DNA of 64,000 bases from positions 393,073-457,072 of the forward strand of contig NW_024067844.1 in assembly GCF_009389715.1 (NCBI RefSeq). Direction: 5' to 3'. Source of the DNA: Phoenix dactylifera (Eukaryota; Streptophyta; Magnoliopsida; Arecales; Arecaceae). Both the position numbers and the translations under genes were made by a program. Positions 46,672 to 58,800 of the stretch are shown piece by piece; within the stretch, counting starts at the first letter, position 1; every line of letters begins with the position of its first letter. The notes beneath the pieces were generated by a model. That model searched no databases, was not told the origin of the DNA, and saw only the letters and a program-made list of their open reading frames with translations.

Positions 46672-47130
46672 CTAAACAAAATCGAAAAATAATACATCTT
46701 CGAGTGCTCTAGGCATCTTACTTTTTCCGACCCGCAGAGCACCTTCAGAATGATTGGCCACATGGCACATACGAAGCCACCCAATCTGCGGCTCCATTGA
46801 CCTGACCTTTCTGTATACATGCTTGGCCTGAAACACTACGCCACCACTAACCATTGTCCGAATATCTCAAAGCAGGGGGTGACACGCACACACCGCCAGT
46901 GCCTTCCTAGATTCAATCGATAACTGTTGCCGAGTCACCCTCAAGCATAACTGCTTTGGCTTGCAGCACACGCCGAGCATGGCCTAACCCGGCCCATGCC
47001 ACCTTTAGCTCAGCTTCCAATACCGAGGTGTCAAAGATCTGACAACCACCAGTAACAAACCACTCTGAAGTCCGGGCCTCCGATGATGAAGCCAACGCCA
47101 ACCCGAACCCTTTTTGAAGATGCATATTAT
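46672..47130 (-). pseudogene. LINE RNase H domain remnant, copy 3
   Basis: Two minus-strand frames cover the RNase H domain. One (47125-46913) has FGLALASSSEARTSEW, VLEAELKVAWAGLGHARRVL and QAKAVMLEGDSATVID, with the conserved E and D of the catalytic set visible. After a frameshift the other (46854-46672) reads VFQAKHVYRKVRSME and ends MPRALEDVLFFDF. The domain is better preserved than in copies 1 and 2 but broken. The Copia element begins just after it, at 47175. Confidence 0.75.
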
Positions 47131-47174
47131 TACATAAAAGTCTCTCATGTTAAGTTTGACTATTTTGATCCTAG

Positions 47175-47503
47175 TGACAAAATATGAAGAAAACCAAGAT
47201 TGGAGGAAACATGCTCTGTGCCTTGTTGTTGTATTGATGTATGCTTTATCTATATATATAAGAGTTTGAAATAATCAATGACTACAATTAAGGACTAACA
47301 AAAGGAAGGAGCAAAAGAAAGAAAGAGTTAAATAAGGAAAACAAAAAGTCCTTGCTTGCTGCTAGCCAGTCAGCCTGTCATACATTAAGAAATAATCAAT
47401 GGTTGTAATTAAGGACTAAAGAAAGAAAAGAGCAAAAGAAAGAAAAAGCTAAGTAAGAAAAATAGCTAATCCTTGCTTGCTGCTAGCCTGTCATACGTTA
47501 AGA
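47175..47503 (-). repeat. 3' LTR of the Copia element (left copy, 329 bp)
   Basis: Plus-strand ends are TGACAAAATATG and CGTTAAGA, so on the coding strand it starts TCTTAACG rather than TGTTAACG, in both copies. It contains an internal tandem duplication of about 115-121 bp (47268-47388 and 47389-47503; both start GAAATAATCAATG and both contain CTTGCTTGCTGCTAGCC). Confidence 0.88.
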
Positions 47504-48408
47504 CTCCCCCTCAAGGTGGAGTGTGTATGTTATGCACACCCAGCTTGCAGATGAGAAAATTAAACTGATCGGAACCTAATGGTTTTGTGAAAAGATCACC
47601 AATCTGATGCTGAGAAGAAACATGAAGAGTGCAAATGAAACCAGCTTGCAATTTTTCATGAATGAGATGACAGTCAATTTCTATATGTTTGGTTCGTTCG
47701 TGGAAGACGGGATTTGCACCAATGTGCAAAACAGCTTGGTTGTCCCAAAATAAGAGAGCAGGTTGGGGATGTTGTATCTGTAAAGTTTGTAGAACAGTTA
47801 ACAACTAAGTATGTTCGCAACAAGTGGAAGCCATTGCACGATACTTAGCTTCTGTCGAAGAACGAAGGACAATACTTTGTTTCTTTGATTTCTAAGAAAT
47901 AGGAGAATCACCAAGGAAGATGTAGTATCTGGTGACAGATAGGTGAGTATTAGGACAACCAGCCCAATTTGAGTCACAAAAAGCCTTCAAATGTAGAGGA
48001 GAATATGAAGGAAAAAATATTCCTTGACTCGGGGTCCCTTTGATATAACGAATAACCTATGTAGCTGCATCCATGTGAGGTTGACGAGGGCTATCCATAA
48101 ATTGACTGAGAATTTGAATAGCATAGGATAGGTCCGGGCAAGTAACCGTGAGATACAGTAAACGTCCAATTAGTCAGCGATAACTTGTGGGATCATCCAG
48201 AGAAGGGCCATCTGTCTTGGTGAGCTTCAGATTTTGAACCATAGGAAAAGTGATGGGTTTGGAGCCAAGAAGACCACTATCTACAACAATTTCTAGAGCA
48301 TTCTTGTGCTGGCATAAAGAAATTCCTTTGGAAGTACAAGCTACTTCTAAGTCCAAAAAATATTTGAGAGGACCCAGATTTTTAATCTTAAAATGACGAT
48401 GAATAAAG

Positions 48409-50895
48409 TGTTGGGAACCCGCCCATGCCGCAGAAAAATCAGATAAGAAGAATGTAGCGGAAGGGGCATGCGCGGGATCAGCGTTCATCGCATGAACGTA
48501 TTTCAAAACGATGTTCGTAGATAGATTAGGATTAAATTTTTTTAAAACCATTAGGAAGATCAGATCTTCACCTTGTGCGGGTAGATGATCACCGCAAACT
48601 GATGATCATGGTTTTGGATGAAGGCTCGCCTGAAGCCGCACACGCGTCCGGCCTCTATGGGTATCCACACGAGGCAGAGGACCAATCCTAACACTCGAAT
48701 CTCCCCAGGGTGCTAGCTCCCTTGCAGAGATTTATTTTGATGGCTGAAGTTCTCACTTTGAATCAACTCTTGATTGCCTTAGGAAGGAGGAAGAGGAAGA
48801 AGGATCTAGGGAAAAAGAACCAAAGGCTAGATGCAGCCTTTTCTTTCCCCTGCATTGGAAGAAGGAAGGGAGGAGGGAGAAGGCCGCCAACACCTCTTTT
48901 TCTTTCTCCTCGCTTGCGGCTGAACCAAGGAAAGGGAGAGGGGCTCACGGTTGGAAAGGAAGAGGGCTTCAATGCCCTAGGTGCCGCCCACACTTCCCCT
49001 TATAAAGCATGCAGAGCTCCTACAAATTAGGAGCTCCTTGATGTTTTTCCAAGAGGGGCGCCAGCCCCTCTTGTTTGCCGCACCAAGGAAAAACAAGAGG
49101 GGTGTACGCCCCTCCCTCTTGATTAACCTAGTCCTCCTCTAAGGAGGACTAGGATGCCCTCACATGGTCAAGTCCTAATCTAATTAGGCTTTGATCTAAG
49201 TGTGAACCAATTTGGTTTTAATTCTATGCAAGTCCTAATCCAATTAGAACTTAAATGAATCATGACTCAATTGAACTCTTCAATATCCTAATCCAATTAG
49301 GAGTCATGTTAATTCATTAGATTAATAATTAATTAGGACTTAAGAAATTCTAATCCAATTAGAACTTGTACAATTTTAGTCCTAATTCAATTAGGATTCT
49401 GATTTGAACCCGAAGTCCTAATCTAATTAGGACTCTGGGAATCCTACTCTAAGTAGGACTCTAATTTGAATTCGAAATCCTAATTCAGTTAGGACTCTAG
49501 GAATCCTACTCCAAGTAGGACTCACAGTCCTAATCTAATTAGGACTCTAGGAATCCTACTCCAAGTAGGATTCGCGTTTAAGTCCAATTAATTAAATCCC
49601 ATTGTTCATTCTTCAACTAATTATCAATCAAATTGATTACTCGTGATTCATAATCACAATTCAACCATCGGATCAGTCAATACCTTTAATGTGTGTGACC
49701 CCATAGGTTCTATTCTGTCTGGTAGTGAGATATATTGCGATCTCCATCACAATATCATTGAAAATTCCTTTCAATGGGTTGGAACGATTCCAACTCAACT
49801 CATCAGGGATCATCGATCATCGATCATCGAGATAGTCCCCGTGAGTCTCACTATCCACTAGTGACACCTAGCAGCATGTAGTGGCTTCCCAGCAGAATGG
49901 AATGATGAACCTCTAGGTGCAGTTATCATATGATACAGTCCTTTGTACCACCTATCATCGTTCGGTACCAGAAAAGGAGTCGACAAGTCTATGCCAATGC
50001 CAAGAGAAAGTTGCTCCTGCTACTAAGGAAAGGACTCTAAGAGACTGACAAATAGTCAGTCGGCGGAACGGGAGGCTTTAGAGATTCTGTTCGAAGCCGC
50101 ACCTCGTGGATCCCTACAGGACGGAGGTCATGGACAACTCGTCAAACCCCATCGTCTGTCATATGTCAAGATTTATTCGACTTAAGTTCGAGAGTTGAGA
50201 ACTCTTTCTCCACTGTGCATACTGCCCCAACCGAGGTCTTACGAACTTAGTCTTATAAATCACATAAAATCACTCCTTATCTATCAAGGTCGATAGATTC
50301 CATGTAGGTGCATACCCTACTCCTACAGTGAACCTACTGCAGCCAATCTACACTACAAGGTCCCATATGTCTAGAGGCCATGTATATGTGCAATCAAACT
50401 ACAATAACCTCACTGTGAGTAGCCGAAGTACCGCAGGTCAAAGGACCAGTCACACTACTGCAACATCAAGCTAGTCACTGATGAGTAGATAGACATCCAA
50501 GTGACTTCTTGTATTGGTCACGCTTAGTACCCTTGTTCTCTAACAAGCACATGTATTATCACTTCAGTGTCCCCACACTGTGGACTCGAATCTCGTCCAT
50601 CCATAAGGAAAGCGATGTATGCACTGATCTCATTGGATCGATCACCATCCTCGTGATGATCCATCGATCAGGAGCATTTAGAAATTAATCACCAATGATA
50701 CATGGCTCAAATTCTCAACTCTTGAGAATATGAATCATCATCTTATTAATTCCTTGGACGATTCATAGACACATAAACAATATGAATAAAAACGATGCCT
50801 ATTTATTATTCAATAATAATAAAATCAAGTACAAAATTATGTTCCAGAATTAATAATGTGTCAGCCAGATTGGCTTATAGGGCATACATCTAACA
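48409..50895 (-). mobile_element. Nested solo LTR A (2487 bp), target duplication TAAAG
   Basis: It sits in the Copia RT region between TAAAG at 48404-48408 and TAAAG at 50896-50900. Plus-strand ends are TGTTGGGAACCC and ATCTAACA. On the minus strand it starts TGTTAGATGTATGCCC, as in long-LTR Copia families of the Angela/SIRE type (from memory). There is no internal region or primer site, so it is a solo LTR. A palindrome-rich stretch lies at 49168-49571. Open frames inside it (e.g. 48710-49030) show no domain. Confidence 0.88.
49168..49571. repeat. Array of short palindromes in solo LTR A
   Basis: About eight imperfect copies of the dyad CCTAATCTAATTAGG alternate with about four copies of ATCCTACTCCAAGTAGGA. 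In the right half they come in a regular order joined by CTCTAGGA. The block could fold into many small hairpins or bind a dimeric protein repeatedly. Confidence 0.8.
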
Positions 50896-51025
50896 TAAAG
50901 GCTTTGAGGTCAGCAATAAAAGCGTTATCATTGCTGGCGATGATAATATCGTCGACATAAATAAAGAGAGCTGTAAAAGAAGTACCATGTACCCATGCAA
51001 AAAGAGAATGATCACATGATGCTTG

Positions 51026-52686
51026 TGACGAGAGTACAAAAGTGCGATTTACATGCTGCTTAAATTAGTATTACTACTAACATATCACAATAAAATCGCT
51101 GAGTTAATATTATATTTTTGTTGGATGCAGGTGATCATAAATTAGAGTTAAGATGCATATTTGGTATAGATTGGATGATGCATGATCCTGAACCTGATCA
51201 TGCTGGAGCATAATTGAATTTGGTCAAGTACACTTGCACTTGAGCGACACTTGGCAGCCATCCGGAGGCAACGCATAATGGATCTGCCCAGGGTCTAGTT
51301 TCATCATCCGAGAGGATCCAAAAGCCCGTGGGGTTCATAGTAGCGGATCCGTGATCTGATCTCTTGCGTCCCTTGCTTCCGCTCATCCAAATTTCATCCG
51401 CCCGTCTCACGCGCCTCCCAGCCGTCCGCGAAGCATCCACCCAGCATCCCGCATCCTCCTCTTTCCCCATTTCAAAGGCTTCTAGAGTTCATGATTCATT
51501 CATCCCCACCGTCACCCCGGCATCATCCGAATCTCAGCATCCCGAGCCCAACATCCGGCCGTCCGTGGCGATTCTCCTGCGTCCAATTCCTTGCAATCTT
51601 CCATTTCCGCACCTCAACCTCCTTCCAACAAAATCCCAGCCTCCTCAGATCCCGTCCGCATTCATAATGCATCCTGCGAGCCTCCTGTGAAGCTTCCCAG
51701 CGTCCGCATCCAGCGCATCCAAATTTCATCCTGCGGCTAGCTTCCAAATCCGCATCATTCCGTGATTTGCCTCCTCCAGCGATGCATCCATTCCGTCCGT
51801 TCCCTCCAAATCAGCTTCCGGATTAGCAATCCATCAGTCCGCTTCTTCCGCGTCCGCAACATTCAGAGTTCACGATCTTCCCAGCGTCTGCATCGATCCA
51901 TCCATCCGTTCATGGCACATCCTAGCATCACAACAGGCTCAGCATTCGCGATCTCATCCTAGCCATCCACGCCCATTCCCCTGCGAGCATTAGCGCTCTC
52001 ACGAACTATATGAGGGGCTCTCTCGGCTGGGAAAGGGGGAGTTCTCATTCTAAAAAAAAATAGAGGAGGGAAGAAAAAGAGAAACAGGGGATGCCCTGTT
52101 TCCGAAAAGAAAAAAGAAAAAAAAAGAGGCTGATGTTTGGAATGAGTGGCTGATATCTTAGGAAGGGTGATGGAGGAACCTTTGATGTATTGCTCTTTGA
52201 AGTAAACTCTGAACTTTTGCTTTCAATGATTTATATCTATTGATATGTTCTTGATCCATGCATAGTTATTTCGTAGATAGTTCTTTAATGGCTTATGTCT
52301 ATTGATATATGGATTACTTTAGTATTTGATTCGTCGTAGATGTAGTAAGCACGATGAATGCTTAAAAGTTGAGTTTATATGTTCATGAAACATATTTTTG
52401 ATTAGATCTATCTTACCATTAGTCTTTAATCAAGAACCATAGAGTTTATTTCTTGGATGCAATATCATTAAGAAGGATTCCAGGTCCCTACCATCTCTAT
52501 TTTATTGAACTTTGTTTATTTATCTATTATTCTCTGCTTTTAATTTCTGAAAATCAACTGAAAATTACATCTAAAAATTATGCTAATAATCCATAGATCG
52601 TTTCCTGAGGAATCGGTCTCGGACTTTCGAGTTATACTACTTGTGCGATTCTCCTGTACTTGGGAGAGCAGTTTTGCAACGCATCA
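51026..52686. mobile_element. Nested solo LTR B (1661 bp), target duplication GCTTG
   Basis: It interrupts the Copia RT between GCTTG at 51021-51025 and GCTTG at 52687-52691. Ends are TGACGAGAG and CAACGCATCA, so TG...CA on the plus strand. Its right end (TCGGTCTCGGACTTTCGAG, then CTCCTGTACTTGGGAG and GTTTTGCAACGCATCA) resembles the U5 end of long-LTR Gypsy elements, which suggests plus orientation. A CT-rich stretch with many GCATCC motifs lies at 51360-51970. There is no coding region. Confidence 0.85.
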
Positions 52687-54446
52687 GCTTGTATAAAGCC
52701 ATGCTCTTGAAGAGTGCTGGAGAACTTAAAGAACCATTACCGAGAGGCTTGTTTCAAGCCATAAAGGGATTTGTTGAGCCAACACACCTGATGCTCCCTC
52801 TGAATAAAGAAACCCGGTGGAAGGGACATGTATACTTCGTCATGGAGGTCATCAAGAAGGAAGGCGTTGTTGACATCAAGTTGGTGCAACTCCCAATTCT
52901 TGATCGCTGCTACAGTCAGAAGACACTGAACAGTAGTTAATTTAGCTACAGAGAAAATGTGTTGTGGTATTCAAAACCTTCTTGTTGAGTATAAATTTTG
53001 GCCACTAAGCAAGCTTTGTAACACTCGATAGTGCCATCAGATTTGTACTTGATTTTATAATCTACTAGCATCCGACTGGATGATTGTTAGGAGGAAGAGT
53101 AGTGATTGTCCAAGTATTATTCTCCTCAAGTGCTCGAATCTCAGTAGCCATGGCATCATGCCAGTGAGCATATTTAATAGCCTGCTGAAAGGTGCGATGT
53201 TCGATATGGGAAGATATAGCTAAAGCAAAAGCACAGTGAATGGGAGACAAACGATCATAAGAGAGTGATAAAGAAAGATTATGAGGAGTACCTGACTGTT
53301 GGAGACCCAACTACATAGTGGATGATTGGGAACATTTAGGAGATGACGCCAGATGGCAATGATAGTCCTGCAAGTATCCTGGTTGCCGTGGCCTTGAAGA
53401 TCGCTTTAGGTTGGAAAGGTGCGGTGGCAGGGTTGAAGGAGCAGTGGTGGCCTGGGTGGAGGCGAGGAGGAAGTTGGCACGTGTTCAGAAATGGAGCGAG
53501 GAAGCACAATTGAAGTTTCAGGAGAATGATTGTGGTAGGAAAATATTGTTTCATGGAAAATAACGTCCCAAGAAATGAATATTGCATGAGTGTCAAGGTC
53601 AAGGATTTTGTAATCTTTGACACCATATGGGTAACCTAAGAAAAGACCACGCCTAGCATGGGCATCAAACTTAGAACGATTGGTAGCATTAGTGGAAGCA
53701 TAACACAAGCATCCAAAAATGAGCAAATGGGAATATGATGGCTTGGAAGAAAAAAGAAATTTATAAGGAGACTTGCCTAAGAGAAGTGGAGTTGGGAGGC
53801 GATTCATAAGGTAGGTGGCTGTAAGTACGCAATCTCCTCAAAATTGAAGAGGGAGGCTAGCTTGGAAACGGAGTGCACGAGCAACATTGAGTATGTGTGG
53901 GTATTTGAGTTCAACAACTCCATTTTGTTGGGATGTGTTGACGCAACTCCATTGATGAATAACTCCCTTTTCAGCAAAGAAATCTTGCATGTCAAATTCA
54001 AAGCCATTATCACTGCGCACTTGTTTAATATTTGCATTGACTTAAGTAGAGATAAGTGAAAAAAAAGGTTGAATGAGAGAGCAGGTTTCATACTTGGTGC
54101 GCATGAGATAGACCCATGTGCAACGTGTAAAATCATCTATAAAACTTTAAAAAAAATATTGAGAACCATCACGAGAAACCATAGAAAATGGTCCCCAAAT
54201 ATCAATATGAATGAAGTCAAATGCATGTTTCGATTTGATATAACTAAGTGAAAAAGACAAACAATGTTATTTTGCAAGAGGGCAAACGGTACAATGATTA
54301 TTTGAAGAGAGGGAAATACTAGAAACAGAACATGCTACTAATTCTAAGCAAGAAAAAGAAGGGTGTCCAAGATAATAGTGCCATAGATCTGGAGAAGTGA
54401 CAACCACAGAAGCTGCAACAGCAGGCGAGCCAACCGGATCATGTAG

Positions 54447-54939
54447 TGTTAGGACCGTAGGTGCTGCCATCTCACTAAAACCTGCAGATGATGGTGAAGG
54501 CTTAACCATGGTCTTTAAACCGACCATCCCAAATGCCCCTCCGGCGTTCGATTGCGACTTGGCCCACATCGGCCTCTGCCGCGGGCAAGCCTTGCTGACT
54601 TGGCCCACACCGTCCTCTGCCAACAATTCCTCCCAGCAAGCGAGCCCTGCTGATTTGGCCCACACTGGCCTTCGCCAATATTTTTTCCTCTCCAGCAAGG
54701 GAGTTTTTTTTTTAATCGCTTATCCTGGGAATCGAACCTGTGTCGCTGGCTCTGATACCATTGTTAGGACCGTAGGCGCTGCCATCTCACTAAAACCCGC
54801 AGGTGATGGTGAAGGCTTAACCATGGTCTTTAAACCGACCATCCCAAATGCCTCTCCGGCGTTCGATTGCGACTTGGCCCACACCGGCCTCCGCGCGGAC
54901 GAGCCTTACTGACTTGGCCCACATCGGCCTCCGCCAACA
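54447..54939 (-). mobile_element. Nested TRIM retrotransposon (493 bp), target duplication TGTAG
   Basis: Two LTRs (54447-54625 and 54762-54939) start TGTTAGGACCGTAGG and end CCAACA, flanked by TGTAG (54442-54446 and 54940-54944). On the minus strand TGGTATCAGAGCC follows the right LTR, and a TGGGAGGAATT purine tract precedes the left one. The 136-bp interior has no coding capacity. A perfect B-box-like GGTTCGATTCC (minus, 54728-54738) lies near the primer site. LTRs differ at only several positions, so this is younger than the Copia element it broke. Confidence 0.92.
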
Positions 54940-56444
54940 TGTAGCAGGTGATATAGCCCAGCGTATTTCTTACCCATCCCAATTGTCCTCCATGTGGAAG
55001 GGTCCTATATAAAATAATAGTCAAGCAAGAATATAAGGCAACATGAAAAGAATGAACAAGCTTACTTGCATAAATAAGATTAAATGAGAAGAAAGGTACG
55101 ACAAGAACATCATGTAAAATAAGAGAATTTATGAGGTGTACAGTTTCATGTGGGTGACAGAAGCAACATCACCATTGGGCAATTTGATAGTAGCTTGAAG
55201 AGCCGAAGTGATGGAAGTGAGGCAAGTGACGGATCCGACCATGTGGTCGGTCGCGCTTTGTGTCAATAATCCAAAAAATTTTATGTGTAGAGAATGATGC
55301 AAAACAAAGGAATGTACCTGCAAGATTAGATGTAGGCTGAGATTGTGAGGATAATATGTTACTTGCATGATTGGCCGAGGCTTGAGAGAGAGAAGGGCTC
55401 TTGATAGGAGCAAGAAGTTGCTAACACTGTTCTTGGATAATCGGCAGTTGTGAAGCATCAGAAGGATAGGCCCTGGTGGCTACCTAGTTGGCCGAGCGTT
55501 GAGAATTAATCTTGGTGTGATAGCCTGGAGGGTACCCATGAAGTTTGTAGCATTTATCAATAGTGTGTTTAACGATGTTGCAATGAGAGCATGTTGGATG
55601 CTCACGACGAAAAAAGTTGGAGCTATTTTTCTTGACGTTTGACCGAGGAGGTTGTTGAGCAGTATGTGTCTTGCTGACCAAGGCAGTGGATTTAAGGTCG
55701 AGGGACGGTGTAACAGTGATATCTCGTTGTTTTTCTTCTTGAATAATGAGGGCAAAGACTTCATTAATGGGCGGCAAGGGGTCCATAAGAAGAATCTGAC
55801 CTTATATTAGAGAAAGAGTCATTGAGACCCATTAAAAAATGGAGAACATACTCCTATTGTTGGTAATCGACCAATTGCTTGAAAGCGCCACATGAACAAT
55901 CGGGTAGAGGTCAAAAGTTGAGCAACTCATCCCAATAGCTTTTGAGTTTGGTGAAATAGGTACTTACAGAATTTTGATTTTGAGTAAGAGAGGAAATTGC
56001 TTTCTTTAGTTGAAAAATGCGAGGACCATTGCTATGGGGAGAACCGGTCTTTGAGATCAAGCCACATGTCACGAGCATTGTCGATGTAGATCACGCTAGC
56101 ACTCAGGTCTTTGGAGATAGAATTGATGATCCAAGAGAGGACCATGTGGTTGCAACGAACCCATGACATATACAGGGATCAGTCGGGCTTGGCTTGGGAA
56201 GAGACCCATCAATGAACTCTATTTTGTGCTTGGCTCTTAATGCCATATAAATGGAACAGCTCTAGGTGGGGTAGTTATCACCATCAAGGGGTTGCAAGAC
56301 CAATATGGTGCCTGGGCTATCACCATCATGGAGAAAATATGGGCTGGAATGATCAGCAGCTGTATGGAGCATGGAAGAAGAGGCACTCGAGATAGAACTC
56401 AAAGATGATGCCATGAAAAAAAAAATAAAATTGCTCTGATACCA

Positions 56445-56762
56445 TGACAAAATATGAAGAAAACCAAGATTGGAGGAAAGATGCTCCGTGCCTTGTTATT
56501 GTATTGTTGTATGCTTGTCTATATATACAAGAATTTGAAATAATCAATGGCTACAATTAAGGACTAGCAAAAAGAAGGAGCAAAGAAAGAAAGAGCTAAA
56601 TAGGGAAAACAACTAGTCCTTGTTTGCTGCTAGCCTGTCATACATTAAGAAATAATCAATGGTTGCAATTAAGGACTAAAGAAAGAAAAGAGTAAAAGAA
56701 AAAAGAGCTAAATAAGGAAAATAGCTAATCCTTACTTGCTGCTAGCCTGTCATACGTTAAGA
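56445..56762 (-). repeat. 5' LTR of the Copia element (right copy, 318 bp)
   Basis: Matches the left LTR, including the internal duplication, with scattered substitutions and small indels. The methionine-tRNA primer site lies immediately inside it. Confidence 0.88.
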
Positions 56763-56767
56763 CCTAG

Positions 56768-57036
56768 CGCCATGAATGTAGAGTTCGGATTTACAAGAAA
56801 ATTCTTCATGGTAAGTTTGCATCCAACCCAACATTTGAGTGCCGGTACTAATTCGAACCCTACATTAGAGAAAAAATACGGTATATAAAACCCTTATAAA
56901 AGATAGATATCTCATTAAGAACTTCTTGTATAAGTTCCAACTTGTGCAGCTTTCTCGGATAAGGTGTTTTGAGAACTAATAGATGACGACAAACACAGAG
57001 ACAATATTGTAGTCAATGAAAGAATTCAAATGGTTC
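56768..57036. other. Short unique stretch between the Copia and Gypsy elements
   Basis: AT-rich DNA. I see no gene or repeat signature. Confidence 0.4.
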
Positions 57037-58144
57037 TAATAGAGGATAAAATGGATCGTCCTGCTCAGGACAGGGGATCATCCCATTCCGACCGAGGCAG
57101 ACCTCAGCACCGACTAGGCCAGACCTCGTCCCGCTAAGAGCCAGTCCGAGCTAGAATTTCACCAAAGGACCGGCCGACCTCGTCCAGCTCTCTCCACTAC
57201 TATGACCTGCAGCAACCTTCTCCAACAACGCGCCCCGACCTAAGCTTGGGGCACCAAGCATCTCCGATGACGTGCCCCGACCTGAGCTCGGGGTGCCAAG
57301 CATCTCCGACGACGCGCCCCGACCTGAGCTCCGAGCACCAAGCATCTTCGACGATGCTTCCTGGCCCTAGCTCGGGGCGCTATCAAACAAACCTCAAGAG
57401 TTGGAAAGGTTGGGGCCGACCTCGCTAAACATACTAATCGACCGCAGGTAACAGCGCCTCGATCTAAGTGAAAGCATCCTCTAGAGTCAACTAAGAACAG
57501 AGTCCACCGAGCCGACCTCACCGAACATATGTCGCGGCCCCCAAGTCGGCCCGACCTTAGTGCTCATCAAGCTGACTTCATCACATAAATGTTACGGCCT
57601 CCAAGCGAGCCCAACCTCGCCCACGGCCACATCCACATGCGCACCTACGCGCGCCCCTACGTCCGCATACGTGGTCGTACATTACAACCTCACCGTGCCA
57701 TGCTTTACTTGTTGGCCACTCCACATGTCGACTAGGGCCATACCTTGCTGCCAAGAATCATATGCTGCCACCTCTATCAACGCCATGTCGTTCACAAGAA
57801 CGGCCTACACCATGTGCCTCAAGCAAGCTCTGGCTGCATGCCACCTGGCCAAATGCCATCTCCTCTCATGATGAGGGCGGGCCATACCTCCGCCATCTGG
57901 GCACCTCCACGGGGACTATAAATAGCCACATTAGGTAACGCCTAAGGACCTTTTTTTCTCTGGCTGGACCAGCCAACAAATACTCCACGCTAACTTAGCC
58001 ATTAGAGGTCCTCAACAGAAACGTCGGTGAGGCTTTATGCAGGTCCGCCGGCGCGCAGGAAACAACGTCCTTTCTCCATCCCGATCGGTAGCTCTCTCGA
58101 CTCCTCCAGCGTGGTCACCCTCGGGCTAAATTTGAACCACAACA
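57037..58144 (+). repeat. 5' LTR of the second Gypsy element (1108 bp)
   Basis: It starts TAATAGAGGATAAAATGG (a mutated TGATAGGGG start) and ends CCACAACA. The U3 part repeats a GACGCGCCCCGACCTGAGC / CGGGGTGCCAAGCATC motif several times. A TATA box TATAAATA lies at 57917-57924. A 103-codon frame at 57560-57871 is spurious. Confidence 0.85.
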
Positions 58145-58529
58145 TCTGGCACTAGAAGGAGGGCCTGAGTCATGATCATGAGATTGAGGAGCCACGGAGC
58201 TTCAAATACATCGAGGAGCCAGACACCAACTCTCGGTAACTCGCTTCAAAGTCCACCCCCTGCAGCACCTGCACCGGCAGACCAAACTTCTCAGGTCTAA
58301 CAGTTTAATTTGCTCATCTAACAAGTCCAAATGTTTGTTGCGGCCATTCAAGGCCTACAACAAACGGTAGCCTAGTCTACACTTCCTCTTCGTGGGCGTG
58401 AGCCCTCAGGACAGTGCTCGCAACATTACTCCCCTACCATGCGGCATATGACAGTCGACAAAAGGGAATACGATCGACCAAGGAGTAGATCTCCCCGGCT
58501 TAAGAGAAATTTTCCTTGGCCCAAGAGCT

Positions 58530-58800
58530 CGACTCATCCGAGATCTCTTCAGAAGTTCGGAAATACACTCCCCTCACCTCTACCCGAGCCGAGATTCTTA
58601 TGGAAATCGAGGGTCAAGCTTACATTCGACCACCACCGAGGATGCGACTGTCTGAGTTGTGGAAGCGCTCGGGCAAATATTGCCGCTTCCACAAAGATCA
58701 CGACCATGATACAGAGGATTGCTACCAACTTCGTGATGAGATCGAGGCACTTATCCGCAAGCCAGTTTGTTTATGCTTAAGTTGACCGGGGGGAAGCCCG
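58530..58800 (+). pseudogene. Gag zinc-knuckle fragment of the second Gypsy element
   Basis: The frame reads TRAEILMEIEGQAYIRPPPR, then GKYCRFHKDHDHDTEDCYQL and RDEIEALIR. It parallels the gag of the element at 4905 (SRAYCEYHRDHGHDTEDCFQ then LRDEIEALIRRGR), with the same C-x2-H...H-x4-C ligands. A stop follows shortly after, and flanking gag sequence is shifted or missing. Confidence 0.8.

Larger units (their letters stand above)
47511..56414 (-). pseudogene. Broken gag-pol of the Copia element
   Basis: Reading the minus strand from 56414: a Gag start (SPYFLHDGDSPGTI...LDGDNYPT); a CCHC zinc knuckle (CSHCNIVKHTIDKC, near 55620-55570); a protease region near 55290-55230 with a frameshift inside the DTG active-site motif; and the pre-integrase LWHYYLGHPS segment (54390-54360). 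The integrase core includes RSDNGFEFDMQDFF and NTSQQNGVVE (about 54020-53910). Next come the RT start (53240-53090), the RT catalytic YVDD box (near 50960) and RNase H to 47511, ending in [16 protein letters not shown]. The TRIM lies between protease and pre-integrase. The two solo LTRs interrupt RT on either side of the YVDD box. In-frame stops are frequent, so no product is possible. Confidence 0.88.
47175..56762 (-). mobile_element. Copia retrotransposon, minus strand, with three nested insertions
   Basis: LTRs at 47175-47503 and 56445-56762 are flanked by the 5-bp duplication CCTAG (47170-47174 and 56763-56767). On the minus strand the primer-binding site TGGTATCAGAGC (56433-56444) directly follows the 5' LTR, and a CTTGAGGGGGAG-type purine tract precedes the 3' LTR. 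Gag, protease, integrase, RT and RNase H remnants follow in Copia order. Subtracting the three insertions and their duplications leaves a host of about 4.9 kb, the normal Copia size. LTRs differ at roughly 5-6% of sites by eye. The element is dead: many stops and frameshifts, plus the insertions. Confidence 0.93.

Noticed and set aside
51364-51962. 108- and 66-codon ORFs with many Pro/Ser residues
   Set aside because: They lie in the CT-rich part of solo LTR B with degenerate GCATCC repeats.
54397-54912. 171-codon plus-strand ORF across the nested TRIM
   Set aside because: It runs through both TRIM LTRs, and the repeated segment is the LTR translated twice.
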